Below are positions 46,288-62,681 of a DNA stretch of 64,000 nt, in pieces. This DNA comes from Cladorhizidae sp. MBARI D1340-BT2 (taxonomy: Eukaryota; Porifera; Demospongiae; Poecilosclerida; Cladorhizidae). The stretch is from contig JAQNBH010000004.1 of NCBI GenBank assembly GCA_028752905.1, positions 1,224,610 through 1,288,609 on the forward strand. The letters are read 5' to 3'. The notes beneath the pieces were generated by a model. The model saw nothing but the letters and a program-made list of their open reading frames with translations, did no database searches and was not told where the DNA came from. Positions within the stretch are counted from its first letter, which is position 1. Each line of letters starts with the position of its first letter. A program made the position numbers and the translations under genes.

Positions 46288-48096
46288 ATCTCTCACTGGT
46301 GCCATGAGAGGCAACCACATGTCTCCCGTACAGACCTACTCTCTCACTGGTGCCATGAGCTAACTCAGAGGCAACCACATGTCTCCCGTACAGACCTACT
46401 CTCTCACTGGTGCCATGAGCTAACTCAGAGGCAACCACATGTCTCCCGTACAGACCTACTCTCTCACTGGTGCCATGAGCTAACTCAGAGGCAACCACAT
46501 GTCTCCCGTACAGACCTACTCTCTCACTGGTGCCATGAGCTAACTCAGAGGCAACCACATGTCTCCCGTACAGACCTACTCTCTCACTGGTGCCATGAGC
46601 TAACTCAGAGGCAACCACATGTCTCCCGTACAGACCTACTCTCTCACTGGTGCCATGAGCTAACTCAGAGGCAGCCACATGTCTCCCGTACAGACCTACT
46701 CTCTCACTGGTGCCATGAGCTAACTCAGAGGCAGCCACATGTCTCCCGTACAGACCATATCTCTCACTGGTGCCATGAGCTAACTCAGAGGCAACCACAT
46801 GTCTCCCTTACAGACCTACTCTCTCACTGGTGCCATGAGCTATGTAACTCAGAGGCAACCACACGTCTCCCGTACAGACCTACTCTCTCACTGGTGCCAT
46901 GAGCTATGTAACTCAGAGGCAACCACATGTCTCCCGTACAGACCTACTCTCTCACTGGTGCCATGAGCTAACTCAGAGGCAACCACATGTCTCCCGTACA
47001 GACCTACTCTCTCACTGGTGCCATGAGCTAACTCAGAGGCAACCACATGTCTCCCGTACAGACCTACTCTCTCACTGGTACCATGAGCTAACTCAGAGGC
47101 AACCACATGTCTCCCGTACAGACCTACTCTCTCACTGGTGCCATGAGCTAACTCAGAGGCAACCACATGTCTCCCGTACAAACCTACTCTCTCACTGGTG
47201 CCATGAGCTAACTCAGAGGCAACCACATGTCTCCCGTACAAACCTACTCTCTCACTGGTGCCATGAGCTAACTCAGAGGCAACCACATGTCTCCCGTACA
47301 GACCTACTCTCTCACTGGTGCCATGAGCTAACTCAGAGGCAACCACATATCTCCCGTACAGACCTAGTCTCTCACTGGTGCCATGAGCTAACTCAGAGGC
47401 AACCACATGTCTCCCGTACAAACCTACTCTCTCACTGGTGCCATGAGCTAACTCAGAGGCAGCCACATGTCTCCGGTACAGACCTACTCTCTCACTGGTG
47501 CCATGAGCTAACTCAGAGGCAACCACATGTCTCCCGTACAAACCTACTCTCTCACTGGTGCCATGAGCTAACTCAGAGGCAACCACATGTCTCCCGTACA
47601 AACCTACTCTCTCACTGGTGCCATGAGCTAACTCAGAGGCAACCACATGTCTCCCGTACAGACCTACTCTCTCACTGGTGCCATGAGCTAACTCAGAGGC
47701 AACCACATGTCTCCCGTACAGACCTACTCTCTCACTGGTGCCATGAGCTAACTCAGAGGCAACCACATGTCTCCCGTACAGACCTATGTACTCTCTCACT
47801 GGTGCCATGAGCTAACTCAGAGGCAACCACATGTCTCCCATACAGACCTACTCTCTCACTGGTGCCATGAGCTAACTCAGAGGCAACCACATGTCTCCCA
47901 TACAGACCTACTCTCTCACTGGTGCCATGAGCTAACTCAGAGGCAACCACATGTCTCCCGTACAGACCTGTACTCTCTCACTGGTGCCATGAGCTAACTC
48001 AGAGGCAATCACATGTCTCCCGTACAGACCTAGTCTCTCACTGGTGCCATGAGCTAACTCAGAGGCAACCACATGTCTCCCATACAGATCTACTGT
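46288..48096. repeat. 60-bp minisatellite, copy 2 (about 30 units)
   Basis: Same unit as copy 1, in a long, very homogeneous run. Two units carry an extra ATGTA inside GAGCTATGTAACTC (46845 and 46905), marking a local duplication. Both strands have frames open over several hundred codons-worth of repeat, which is explained by the period. Confidence 0.96.
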
Positions 48097-48099
48097 CCC

Positions 48100-49520
48100 A
48101 CTAGTGACCTGAAAATAAGGCAACATAAATAAATAATTTATAAGCTGATGTCCAAGTAGCAGATGACATAACTGAGTGTGTGTTAATGGTCTGTATTTGT
48201 GCAGCAGGACATTGTCTTGTCTTGAGTGAGTGAGGCACCTTAACAAGGTACAGGGGTCAGGGTTTGAGCTGGAGATAACAAATAAAAATTAGAGATGGGA
48301 GAGGGAGGGGGTATCCTTTTTGCCACACCCCCAATATAAATCTCTGGGGATAAACAGGGGCGAGTTGGCTGATAGCCACAACTCTGCGAGGCACAGTTGA
48401 CGTGATATCAGAAACTCAGCCCCTCTAGGTCCTCCCCTCCCCCTCTCTCACGCACACTCAGCATATTCACAAGATAACAATGCTTCATTAAATAATACAT
48501 CTGTAGACCACACACATTGTTGACCCTTTACCAACTGAAACATCATCCAGTTCATGCCCTTCATGGTGAGGGAAAACTCCCATTTCCACCTAAGGATTAC
48601 TGTACTTACTGTGAGCTACACCCTCACAAAGTTGGTAAAGGGTTCACTCACGAGAAATAGAATACCTGCATTTCATGAGGAACACATATCCACATGTGAA
48701 CACACCCTCTCAGCATGGCTCTAGAGAGATCTCCTAGTATTGTGAATTGTGCTGGACCGTTAGCTAGCTAGTGATTTCTATTCCCATGCCCTGTCTCCCT
48801 ACTTGAATAAGGCTAAAAGGACAACTTGCGTCCAGCACCTGCAACTATGCCATGAATCACTCCACCTCATAGCAATAGTAGAGCACAGACTGAAGACATC
48901 TTCCTGAGAACATGACCAGCTAATATGCCCAGACTTCAGCACCTCCCACACAAAATACACCTGCTGATTATGAGTCTCTGGCAAGCACTGCAGTTGCTCG
49001 CCAGAGACACCATCCCAAATTACCTTTATACAATGGGTGTGGTCTCTTCAAACCACACCCTTACTCCGGGGAAAATTGATATCGCTCATTTTTTTCCATA
49101 GAACAAACTGAAAAGAGGTGTGGTTATCAGACACAGCTAATATGCCTAGACTTCAGCACCTCCCACAACAAAGCATATTAGACAGACATGCGTAATTAGC
49201 AAGTGCATTACAAAACCACGACTCTTTCCCCACAATAATTATTACAGACATAATTATTGCCTCAAGGAAACTATCCTCCATACAGTAATGATAGCAGCAT
49301 TAATTGCAAAGGCAGTATAATAGTGTGATCATTATAAAGAGTTTATAAGTGGTTGTGGTCTACTAACACTTTTCTGTCTTGTTTCTATTAGCAGCTGCTT
49401 ACAAGAAGTTACACAGTAACTCCAGAACTATATACCCAATCATAGATGTCACCCTTTACCATATTTAGGACACACATGTCCCTATGCATAATTATGCACA
49501 CACACATACACACATACATA
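48100..49520. other. Unique region between the 60-bp and 46-bp arrays, copy 2
   Basis: Matches 33121-34531 with few changes, including the hairpin GGGTGTGGT/ACCACACCC and the conserved minus-strand open segment at 48799-48984. Confidence 0.5.
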
Positions 49521-50111
49521 CATATGTCCCTATGTATTTAATATACACACACATAGATACATGCATCATATGTCCCTATGTATTTAATATACACACACAT
49601 AGATACATGCATCATATGTCCCTATGTATTTAATACACACACACATAGATACATGCATCATATGTCCCTATGTATTTAATACACACACACATAGATACAT
49701 GCATCATATGTCCCTATGTATTTAATATACACACACATAGATACATGCATCATATGTCCCTATGTATTTAATATACACACACATAGATACATGCATCATA
49801 TGTCCCTATGTATTTAATACACACACACATAGATACATGCATCATATGTCCCTATGTATTTAATACACACACACATAGATACATGCATCATATGTCCCTA
49901 TGTATTTAATACACACACACATAGATACATGCATCATATGTCCCTATGTATTTAATACACACACACATAGATACATGCATCATATGTCCCTATGTATTTA
50001 ATATACCGACACATAGATACATGCATCACATGTCCCTATGTATTTAATATACACACACATAGATACATGCATCATATGTCCCTATGTATATACACACACA
50101 TAGATACATGC
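49521..50111. repeat. 46-bp minisatellite, copy 2 (about 13 units)
   Basis: Same unit as 34532-35364, with one unit lacking TTTAA near 50090 and one with ATACCGACAC near 50003. Confidence 0.95.
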
Positions 50112-50205
50112 AGTTATCTGGTGAAGGTTTGTCATAAGCCTAAGCTTCTAAGGAAAATTACTGATAACTAAAATATAATGATGAGGATGATGATGATGAT
50201 GATGA

Positions 50206-50414
<209 letters not shown>

Positions 50415-51308
50415 GTCAGTATTATTATTGGAGGTGTGGTCCCTATATTGGGGTGACTGTTGTGTTAAAGTGGCAGACAAGCAACAAAGTTGATGCCTCA
50501 GCTGACACTGGCATTATAAAATGCTGGTATTATTAATGCATTACTGAGCTGAGGTGCAGCAGGTGTGGCTGGGGGAGGAAGAGGAAAGGTGCGGGGAAGA
50601 ACACTTTTTGGCTTCCCTTTCTTTAGATAGGACAAGGAAGACTGGAGAGCTAAAAATGGCCAAACATGAAGTTAGTGACTGCCAGTGAGTTTAGCACGTA
50701 TTGGACCTTGAAAATGTATTTATTAATTAATTTATTTATTGTAGCCTGCATGTTGAAATCCTGGCAGAGTGCACTGTGCACTCCAATATGATCTACTTGA
50801 AGGCCACACAATTATAATATCTCAAATTTCAGTTGTTAAACTTCCTTCCCTAAACTTTTGCTCCACAAAGACAACACAGTGGGAGAAGCAGAATTGAGAG
50901 ATGATCCTTTGAAGAAATCTTGTAATTGGGGGGAAAAAGGGGGGAAAATGGGCACCTTAAGCTGCAATGACCTTTAAACCTTCGTGCTTTAATAATATAT
51001 AATATGACTGGATTGGGTGGAGGGGGGGGGGGGGGGGGAGGAGGATTTTCTTAGAAGATCTCCCGCCATTCTGACCCCCTTTCCTCTGTACGAGGCCCAG
51101 TACATAACAATTATTGATGATAAAAAAATGGCTAAAGAGAAGTAGAAACAAACAATAATGAATGAGAGGCAGTCACTTCCATGACTAAAACTTGAGGAGT
51201 GAAGGAAGTGGGCAACCACTGCTGTTTGAATTAGGTCTCTACAAGAACTCTAACCACTGTCTCTCTAGCCACTGTCAAAAACTAACAACAACTATGACTT
51301 TACAGTTA
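50415..51308. other. Unique region with an expanded poly-G tract, copy 2
   Basis: Matches 35822-36698. The G run at about 51021-51038 is roughly 18 bases long. Confidence 0.5.
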
Positions 51309-51354
51309 CCTTCTCAATAATCAACTTGAAATTGTAAGTTGATTATTGAGAAGG
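51309..51354. repeat. Perfect 19-bp hairpin, copy 2
   Basis: Same arms and loop as 36699-36744. Confidence 0.9.
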
Positions 51355-52736
51355 TTATTGTAATGTTATTATGTCAACTGAGAGTTCATTGAGAACCTAG
51401 ACTATTGCAACCAAGCCACCTGGCTATACTAAGTCAACCATAGATATCTTATTACAATGACCTTCTCACCAGAGATTAAATTTCAAGTTGATTTATTGTA
51501 ATATCGTGATGTCAACTGAGAGTTGGTTCATAGATATCTCACCTGAACTTTTGGATGCACACTCCCTCAGCTTCCAATTGCTTTAGGTCTTCCAGCGGTG
51601 CGGTAAGGTACATCTAATTCTGCTGTTCCTCTGCTAACACGAAAGATCTTGTTTCAGTGAATGCACGACCCTTTTCCATTTACCCTGGAGAAAAGGAAAA
51701 GGATCGGCAATGCGTGAAATTTGCGCGGTCAGTAATTTTGTCCAGAGTATAGGCAATAGGCAAGCTAGATAGTTATATTGTTATCTGCTTGCTGGGGTTC
51801 AGCAACTACGAGACTCCCTTTTCATAGATTATGCTGCGACGACTTTAGGGTGACTAATTATCTGTGGCCTTCTGCGCAGCTGTGAAGAGAACAGTGCCTT
51901 CATTATAGTATCGCTGTTTTTTAGGATTGGTGCCCCAGGAAGCTTTATATTTTTCTCAGCCAAGTTTGGTGGCAGGGCATAAATGGAAGAGGCAGGAAAT
52001 CTTTCCTGGCATCCTTGATTGCAGATTTTTAAACCTCCCTGTCTCTGGACATTATTCTCATCACTATGAATGCAGCAAAGGAAGTCTTGCATGAGCTTCA
52101 TGTTTATAATTAAGACTTAGAGCCTTGGTAGAGGATCAGCTACAGCTACTTTCAAATATGTGCTAACATTTGCACATGATATGGAGGACTAATCAAATGC
52201 TACTCTATTGCTACAAGTATAATCCAACAAATTGCAGATTGCCTGCAGGTCCTCTTTATTTCTTAGAAGAAGATTCTCAGTAGACAAACTGAGTGTAAAC
52301 TATATAATGTGCTAGAATTAAATACAGCTGCATTAGCTAAAGGTTTTGATACACTTGCATAAGTCCTATAATTATGTATACATAATTATATAAATAAGGT
52401 TGCAGAGTATTAAGCTGTAGCACAGTGCAACCACTGTTAGCTGAATAGGGGAATTTAATTTTTGAGTTGAGGCCACTGGCTGGTCCCCAGCTGGCAGGTT
52501 CTCCATTGCCACCATGAGCACCTTCTCTATCTAAACTTTTCTCTCCACAGAGTGAGCCTTTCATGAAAGCAGTTGACCATTCACTTCTTTGCAGAGAAAG
52601 CATGTAGCTGCTGCACCAGCTCAGCCAGGCTCAGTTACACACATGTACACACACGACTATTCTGTTGATGTTCCTTACCAATTCTTGTGCTTGGCTGAAT
52701 TAAAGAAACAGCCATGGGATTCTTATAATAGCAAAA
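51355..52736. other. Unique region with short coding-like segments, copy 2
   Basis: Corresponds to 36745-38150. The minus-strand open segment 51829-52101 has one codon less than its copy-1 partner and stays in frame. Confidence 0.4.
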
Positions 52737-53129
52737 TTATGAACATGGACATGCTATATGTAAGTTACAATATCCCAAGGAGGGAAAAGTAACATAACAG
52801 ACAGGATGAAATGTTTCTCCCATATGTTCCATCCTTATTTGTTCAATCACCTGGTGTGTGTGTGTGTGTATGGTGTGGTTGTGTGGTGTCGGTGGATAAA
52901 TAGACAAAAAAGATAAAAAATATAGAAAACCAAAACCAGAACTTGATCGAATTTCCTCATCAAAATATACAGCAAGCAAATAAATGCACTTGCTTATGAA
53001 GTCAACCCTTATGAAGTCAACTACTGCACGGACAGGTAAATGAACTTTATTATGTATTTTTGGACTACAATACTTAATCTCCATTATATTACAGCTGGTG
53101 CATAGGTGTCTGGGCAGGTGTCTGGGCAT

Positions 53130-53335
53130 GTAACATCCCACACTAGTGATGCACCACACTTTCATGGGACCAAACTGATGCCATCCGGCTGTTTGCCATT
53201 TGATCCGAACACTCCATTGGGTTCGAGTTGATATGGGATCTTTGCAGATGCCACTGGGATGACATTGAACCAAACACCAGATTCTTTCCATGCCGTTAAC
53301 AAACATGCACGATAAGTTTCAGAACTAGCGTCAAT
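53130..53335 (-). pseudogene. Possible RT-associated protein remnant, copy 2
   Basis: Same region as 38540-38725; a 1-bp deletion (CATGGGACC for CATGGGGACC, near 53165) shifts the frame, and the core Leu is changed to Phe (GVWFN). It is consistent with a non-functional relic. Confidence 0.35.
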
Positions 53336-53426
53336 TAGCAGCTGATGCAGCTGATGAAATGAATGTAGTAGTGGAGAAGAGAAGGAAGGAGATGAAAGTA
53401 ATAGTTTGGGGAAAATAAAAAAATAT

Positions 53427-54767
<1,341 letters not shown>

Positions 54768-55090
54768 CATGTTCTGTCTCTGCTTCTCTCTCACTGCCTC
54801 TGGGTTGGTGGCACTGGCCTTCTTCTTCCTCTCACAGTCTCTCTGCTTCCAGGCCTGCTCACCATCTCTGCCCTCTTGTGCCCATGTTTATTACTCTGTA
54901 GAGTATCCAGTGAGTTAGTTTGCATTGTTGTTCAGGTCTGAGTCAGCATGGCACTCAGTGCTGCTGAGATACAGCACCACTACCATGAGCAGAAGTGGGC
55001 AGAGATGGTGAGCAGGCGCAGAGAGACCCTGAGAGGAAGAAGGCAAGAGCCACCAACACAGAGGCAGTGAGAGAGAAGAAGAGGCAGAAA
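54768..55090. repeat. Imperfect inverted repeat, copy 2
   Basis: Arms about 54768-54886 and 54984-55090 correspond to 40305-40423 and 40521-40628. Pairing is retained. Confidence 0.8.
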
Positions 55091-56073
55091 CTCCGTAGGT
55101 GGTGGGCATTCAAGAAGGAGAAGCAGTACCACAGACACCTCAGTAGACACCCAACCTGGAGCAGGGGCAGACCTTGGACCTGGCAGTTTTGTTGGCAGAA
55201 CGAGGCTGGTATTTCTCTACATGGCAACAATGTATAGCAAGCAGGAAGAGCAGGTGCAGCTGAAGTTCCTCCACAACGTGGGGCAACTCTGGTTTGTACA
55301 GGGATCCAGAGTGGGAAGACAACAGTGGGGCGTGCCCAGAGCTGCAGGTGAAGGGAACTTCACGCCTACAATACTCTAGAGTTCATGGTTGCACAGTGAG
55401 CAGTGATGGCTAAGTACACCACTAAGTACAGAGACTATACCATATGATTGTTGTATCATCTTCAAAAGCAGTACACCTACATTGTACAGACATGTATATG
55501 ATACTCATTGCAGGCATCAGAAAAGTGAAGCAGTCAGTACCAATGATTAGTTGCTGTACATAGCATGGAATTAAATAAATTGTACCCAGCAGGTAAATGA
55601 GGTGATCAACATGGATAGAGCAAGTATCCAGTCCACAGGAGAGCCATGCATGGTTATAGACATCTGAAATTCCATTACTATGAAATTACGTTAGCTTTTT
55701 TTTTACTAGAAGGATTGCTGAAGCCTTCATGTATATATAGTGTGATAACCCTGCACCAATACCAGATCCCACCATTAAGCCATTTATATATAAGAACAGC
55801 AGGTTATATGACACTGTGTGCAACACTGAAAATTTGATGTTAATTTTACGATATTCCATTACGTGTTTTTTTCCTGGCCTCACTCAAAGACAGACCTCAC
55901 TCAAAGACAAAAATATTTATGGAAATAAAATGTTGAGTAACATTAAAGTGTCAATGGAGACCTACATGCCAAATGTTGAGTCTTTCTTGCCCCATATGTA
56001 GTGAAAGGGAAATTCCATTAACACATGAACAAATCCAATAATAATGTTAATAATAATGACGATGATGATACAT
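55091..56073. other. Unique region downstream of the inverted repeat, copy 2
   Basis: Matches 40640-41628. One-base changes (GAGGCTGGTATT, CACAACGTGGGGCAAC) break the open segment seen in copy 1. Confidence 0.4.
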
Positions 56074-56387
<314 letters not shown>

Positions 56388-56524
56388 CAACAATAATAAT
56401 GATGACGGCCACGACAACGACGATGATAAACTTTTTCTAATTTCAAGCTTATAGATGGGGAATTGCCCCCCCCACCTTTCACGTGGCACTCTATACAAGA
56501 CACTCTTTGTGTCAGTCTGCCAGT

Positions 56525-56967
56525 ACATGCCAGTTCTTATACATACACTACACACACCAGCACATGCCAGTTCTTATACATACACTACACACACCAGCAC
56601 ATGCCAGTTATTATACATACACTACACACACCAGCACATGCCAGTTCTTATACATACACTACACACACCAGCACATGCCAGTTCTTATACATACACTACA
56701 CACACCAGCACATGCCAGTTCTTATACATACACTACACACACCAGCACATGCCAGTTCTTATACATACACTACACACACCAGCACATGCCAGTTCTTATA
56801 CATACACTACACACCAGCACATGCCAGTTCTTATACATACACTACACACACCAGCACATGCCAGTTCTTATACATACACTACACACCAGCACATGCCAGT
56901 TCTTATACATACACTACACACCAGCACATGCCAGTTCTTATACATACACTACACACACCAGCACATG
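56525..56967. repeat. 37-bp minisatellite, copy 2 (about 12 units)
   Basis: Same unit as 42019-43095. Three units lack ACAC (CACTACACACCAGCA), giving 33-bp variants not seen in copy 1. Confidence 0.96.
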
Positions 56968-58121
56968 TCCAGTCTAAAAGTGGTCCAGGCTAATGTGGTC
57001 CAGGCTAATGTGGTCCAGGCTAATGTGGTCCAGGCTAATGTGGTCCAAGCTAATGTGGTCCAGGTTAATGTTGTCCAAGCTAATGTTGTCCAAGCTAATG
57101 TTGTCCAAGCTAATTGGTCCAGGCTAAAAGTGGTCCAGGCTAATGTGGTCCGGACTAAAAGTGGTCCAGGCTAATGTGGGCCAGGCTAATCTGGTCCAGG
57201 CTAATGTGGTCCAGGCTAATGTGGTCCAGGCTAATGTGGTCCAGGCTAATGTGGTCCAGGCTAATGTGGTCCAGGCTAAAAGTGGTCCAGGCTAATGTGG
57301 TCCAGGCTAATGTGGTCCAGGCTAATCTGGTCCAGGCTAATGTGGTCCAGGCTAATGTGGTCCAGGCTAATGTGGTCCAGGCTAATGTGGTCCGGACTAA
57401 AAGTGGTCCATGCTAATGTGGTCCAGGCTAATCTGGTCCAGGCTAATCTAGTCCAGGCTAATGTGGTCCAGGCTAATGTGGTCCGGACTAAAAGTGGTCC
57501 AGGCTAATGTGGACCAGGCTATTGTGGTCCAGGCTAATGTGGTCCAGGCTAATGTGGTCCAGGCTAATGCGGTCCAGGCTAATGTGGTCCAGGCTAATGT
57601 GGTCCAGGCTAATGTGGTCCAGGCTAATGTCCAGGCTAATGTGGTCCAAGCTAATGTGGTCCAGGCTAATGTGGGCCAGGCTAATGTGGTCCAGGCTAAT
57701 CTGGTCCAGGCTAATGTGGTCCAGGCTAATGTGGTCCAGGCTAATGTGATCCAAGCTAATGTGGTCCAAGCTAATGTGGTCCAGGCTAATGTGGTCCAGG
57801 CTAATGTGGACCAGGCTAATCTGGTCCAGGCTAATCTGGTCCAAGTTAATGTGGTCCGGACTAAAAGTGGTCCAGGCTAATGTGGTCCAGGTTAATGTGG
57901 TCCAGGCTAATCTGGTCCAGGCTAATGTGGTCCAGGCTAATGTGGTCCAGGCTAATGTGGTCCAGGCTAATCTGGGCCAGGCTAATCTGGTCCAGGCTAA
58001 TGTGGTCCAGGCTAATGTGGTCCAGGCTAATGTGGTCCAGGCTAATGTGGTCCAAGCTAATGTGGTCCAGGCTAATGTGGTCCAGGCTAATGTGGTCCAG
58101 GCTAATGTGGTCCAGGCTAAA
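56968..58121. repeat. 15-bp minisatellite, copy 3 (about 77 units)
   Basis: Shorter than in copies 1 and 2. It retains the CATGCTAATGTGG...CTAATCTAGTCC block (57407-57462) and the AATGCGGTCC variant of copy 1. Confidence 0.96.
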
Positions 58122-59242
58122 ATAGTGTTTGCCCTATTGTCAATAATAATAATAATTTGGTTTTTTAATAAAAATTAAAAAAATTTAAGCTGCTGCGTCC
58201 TATTGGGTACCAAGATGCTGGACTCCACCATAGCCAGGCCTAGACACTCACAGCTACATGTAGGAACATAATGGTGCCAGCTCAGCTAATCACAGAAGCA
58301 GAGCTTAGGCCAATTTGCAGCAGCCATGTAACTAGGGTAGGATCAGGATGCTAGGGCTAGGGACAAGGTCAGAGTTAGTTAGAACCATGGCCAGGATTAA
58401 AGATAGGGCCAGAATTAGGAGCTTAAGCCTAGGTCACAATTAGGGCCAGAGTTAAGACAAGAATCACCAGGGCTAAAGCTAGGGGCAAAGTTAGGACCTC
58501 GGGCCATGGCTAAAGCCAGTGGTGGAGTTAGGCCCAGGGGTTAGTGCTAGAGCTAGGGCCAGAGCTAAAAGAAGGGTCCAAGGCAAGAGCTGAACCTTTG
58601 GGGGGGGAAAGTTGGTAAGAGCAATTTTAACCAAAAGGTCTTGATTTTATATCTCAGCATTTCTCTGGCAGGCAGTTTTGCTATGTGCTCACTGGAACTC
58701 CTCAAGCCGCCCCCCCCGTAAGTGCAGAGTGAATGTAGGGCACTATAGCAGAGGTGAGGACAGATGCAGAGAGCAGGAGAGGAGAGTGTCTGTAATCAAG
58801 AGCTTAGCTGACCTAGCAAGTGAGGACAAGAGCACGGACATACATGTAGATCTCACACCTGCTTCATGACCTCGCCCACTACAGTTACTGTTCAAGTTCA
58901 GGAATGACTGATTATTGCCAAGTCAGCAAGAACATAGCATATTAACATGAAGTGCATGTGAGGTATTATTGCTGATAGTTAACACTGTCTCTTTCACATA
59001 CCTAGTCTTGGGCATTGAAGTGCTTTTCAGGTAGTGATTGCTGCCATTAGCACTTGGTGTCATTGTGACCAGACAGGGATCCTAATAAAGGCAAAAAGTG
59101 GAGATTCCACCATTCTTTAAATCTGCAAACAATAAATTATCTCAGGTAGACAGCGTTGCCCAGGAAACAATACAATATCTAGAGAGGATTACAAATTGAT
59201 GTGCCTCCCTCCCCCTATCCTTCCACTTCTCCAAGCCCCCAG
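58122..59242. other. Unique region of copy 3 upstream of the exon
   Basis: Matches 30929-32047. The C run near 58708 is one base longer than in copy 1. Confidence 0.55.
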
Positions 59243-59410
59243 GTGTTGATCACAATTCTTACTCTCCTGAATTCCTGTTATGACCACTCGATGTTTTTGT
59301 CTGGAACAAGTGGAAGACCACAATGCCTTCTGTTAATCTCATCATTCCAACAACTTCATTCTAATGGAGTAGTGCTAGAGGCAGCCTCGCTGGCTAACTG
59401 CTTGCATTGG
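59243..59410 (+). CDS. Candidate internal exon, copy 3
   Basis: Same segment as 32048-32215 with one coding change (TATGG to TCTGG, Tyr to Ser). Splice contexts and phase are kept. Confidence 0.4.
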
Positions 59411-59480
59411 GTGAGTCTAACGCAGCTAGAGGAGTCTGTTGGCAAAGCCACCTTGTGAGGTTATTAGTGTGGTACTGTAT

Positions 59481-59945
59481 ATCTCTCACTGGTGCCATGA
59501 GAGGCAACCACATGTCTCCCGTACAGACCTACTCTCTCACTGGTGCCATGAGCTAACTCAGAGGCAACCACATGTCTCCCGTACAGACCTACTCTCTCAC
59601 TGGTGCCATGAGCTAACTCAGAGGCAACCACATGTCTCCCGTACAGACCTACTCTCCCACTGGTGCCATGAGAGGCAACCACATGTCTCCCGTACAGACC
59701 TACTCTCTCACTGGTGCCATGAGCTAACTCAGAGGCAACCACATGTCTCCCGTACAGACCTACTCTCTCACTGGTGCCATGAGCTAACTCAGAGGCAACC
59801 ACATGTCTCCCGTACAGACCTACTCTCTCACTGGTGCCATGAGCTAACTCAGAGGCAACCACATGTCTCCCGTACAGACCTACTCTCTCACTGGTGCCAT
59901 GAGCTAACTCAGAGGCAACCACATGTCTCCCATACAGATCTACTG
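59481..59945. repeat. 60-bp minisatellite, copy 3 (about 8 units)
   Basis: Same unit; two units lack the 9-bp GCTAACTCA. It ends at the same GATCTACTGTCC flank, here TCCAACTAG where the others have TCCCACTAG. Confidence 0.95.
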
Positions 59946-61371
59946 TCCAACTAGTGACCTGAAAATAAGGCAACATAAATAAATAATTTATAAGCTGATG
60001 TCCAAGTAGCAGATGACATAACTGAGTGTGTGTTAATGGTCTGTATTTGTGCAGCAGGACATTGTCTTGTCTTGAGTGAGTGAGGCACCTTAACAAGGTA
60101 CAGGGGTCAGGGTTTGAGCTGGAGATAACAAATAAAAATTACAGATGGGAGAGGGAGGGGGTATCCTTTTTGCCATACCCCCAATATAAATCTCTGGGGA
60201 TAAACAGGGGCGAGTTGGCTGATAGCCACAACTCTGCGAGGCACAGTTGACGTGATATCAGAAACTCAGCCCCTCTAGGTCCTCCCCTCCCCCTCTCTCA
60301 CGCACACTCAGCATATTCACAAGATAACAATGCTTCATTAAATAATACATCTGTAGACCACACACATCTGTTGACCCTTTACCAACTGAAACATCATCCA
60401 GTTCATGCCCTTCATGGTGAGGGAAAACCCCCATTTCCACCTAAGGATTACTGTACTTACTGTGAGCTACACCCTCACAAAGTTGGTAAAGGGTTCACTC
60501 ACGAGAAATAGAATACCTGCATTTGATGAGGAACACATATGCACATGTGAACACACCCTCTCAGCATGGCTCTAGAGAGATCTCCTAGTATTGTGAATTG
60601 TGCTGGACCGTTAGCTAGCTAGTGATTTCTATTCCCATGCCCTGTCTCCCTACTTGAATAAGGCTAAAAGGACAACTTGCGTCCAGCACCTGCAACTATG
60701 CCATGAATCACTCCACCTCATAGCAATAGTAGAGCACAGACTGAAGACATCTTCCTGAGAACATGACCAGCTAATATGCCCAGACTTCAGCACCTCCCAC
60801 ACAAAATACACCTGCTGATTATGAGTCTCTGGCAAGCACTGCAGTTGCTCGCCAGAGACACCATCCCAAATTACCTTTATACAATGGGTGTGGTCTCTTC
60901 AAACCACACCCTTACTACGGGGAAAATTGATATCGCTCATTTTTTTCCATAGAACAAACTGAAAAGAGGTGTGGTTATCAGACACAGCTAATATGCCTAG
61001 ACTTCAGCACCTCCCACAACAAAGCATATTAGACAGACATGCGTAATTAGCAAGTGCATTACAAAACCACGACTCTTTCCCCACAATAATTATTACAGAC
61101 ATAATTATTGCCTCAAGGAAACTATCCTCCATACAGTAATGATAGCAGCATTAATTGCAAAGGCAGTATAATAGTGTGATCATTATAAAGAGTTTATAAG
61201 TGGTTGTGGTCTACTAACACTTTTCTGTCTTGTTTCTATTAGCAGCTGCTTACAAGAAATTACACAGTAACTCCAGAACTATATACCCAATCATAGATGT
61301 CACCCTTTACCATATTTAGGACACACATGTCCCTATGCATAATTATGCACACACACATACACACATACATA
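59946..61371. other. Unique region between the 60-bp and 46-bp arrays, copy 3
   Basis: Matches 33121-34531. The conserved minus-strand open segment lies at 60650-60835. Confidence 0.5.
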
Positions 61372-62290
61372 CATATGTCCCTATGTATTTAATATACACA
61401 TACATAGATACATGCATCACATGTCCCTATGTATTTAATATACACACACATAGATACATGCATCATATGTCCCTATGTATTTAATATACACACACATAGA
61501 TACATGCATCATATGTCCCTATGTATTTAATATACACACACATAGATACATGCATCATATGTCCCTATGTATTCAATATACACACACATAGATACATGCA
61601 TCATATGTCCCTATGTATTTAATATACACACACATAGATACATGCATCATATGTCCCTATGTATTTAATATACACACACATAGATACATGCATCATATGT
61701 CCCTATGTATTTAATATACACACACATAGATACATGCATCATATGTCCCTATGTATTTAATATACACACACATAGATACATGCATCATATGTCCCTATGT
61801 ATTTAATATACACACACATAGATACATGCATCATATGTCCCTATGTATTTAATACACACACACATAGATACATGCATCATATGTCCCTATGTATTTAATA
61901 TACACACACATAGATACATGCATCATATGTCCCTATGTATTTAATATACACACACATAGATACATGCATCATATGTCCCTATGTATTTAATACACACACA
62001 CATAGATACATGCATCATATGTCCCTATGTATTTAATATACACACACATAGATACATGCATCATATGTCCCTATGTATTTAATATACACACACATAGATA
62101 CATACATCATATGTCCCTATGTATTTAATATACACACACATAGATACATGCATCATATTTCCCTATGTATTTAATATACACACACATAGATACATGCATC
62201 ATATGTCCCTATGTATTTAATATACACACACATAGATACATGCATCATATGTCCCTATGTATTTAATACACACACACATAGATACATGCA
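61372..62290. repeat. 46-bp minisatellite, copy 3 (about 20 units)
   Basis: Same unit as 34532-35364 and the longest of the three arrays, with single-base variants such as TATTCAATAT and CATATTTCCC. Confidence 0.95.
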
Positions 62291-62383
62291 GTTATCTGGT
62301 GAAGGTTTGTCATAAGCCTAAGCTTCTAAGGAAAATTACTGATAACTAAAATATAATGATGAGGATGATGATGATGATGATGA

Positions 62384-62681
<298 letters not shown>

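Noticed and set aside
46888..47808. A 306-residue repeat protein on the minus strand of the copy-2 60-bp array
   Set aside because: The opposite strand is equally open over the same span and the frame is broken by indels at both ends. It is kept only as a transcript hypothesis in the findings.
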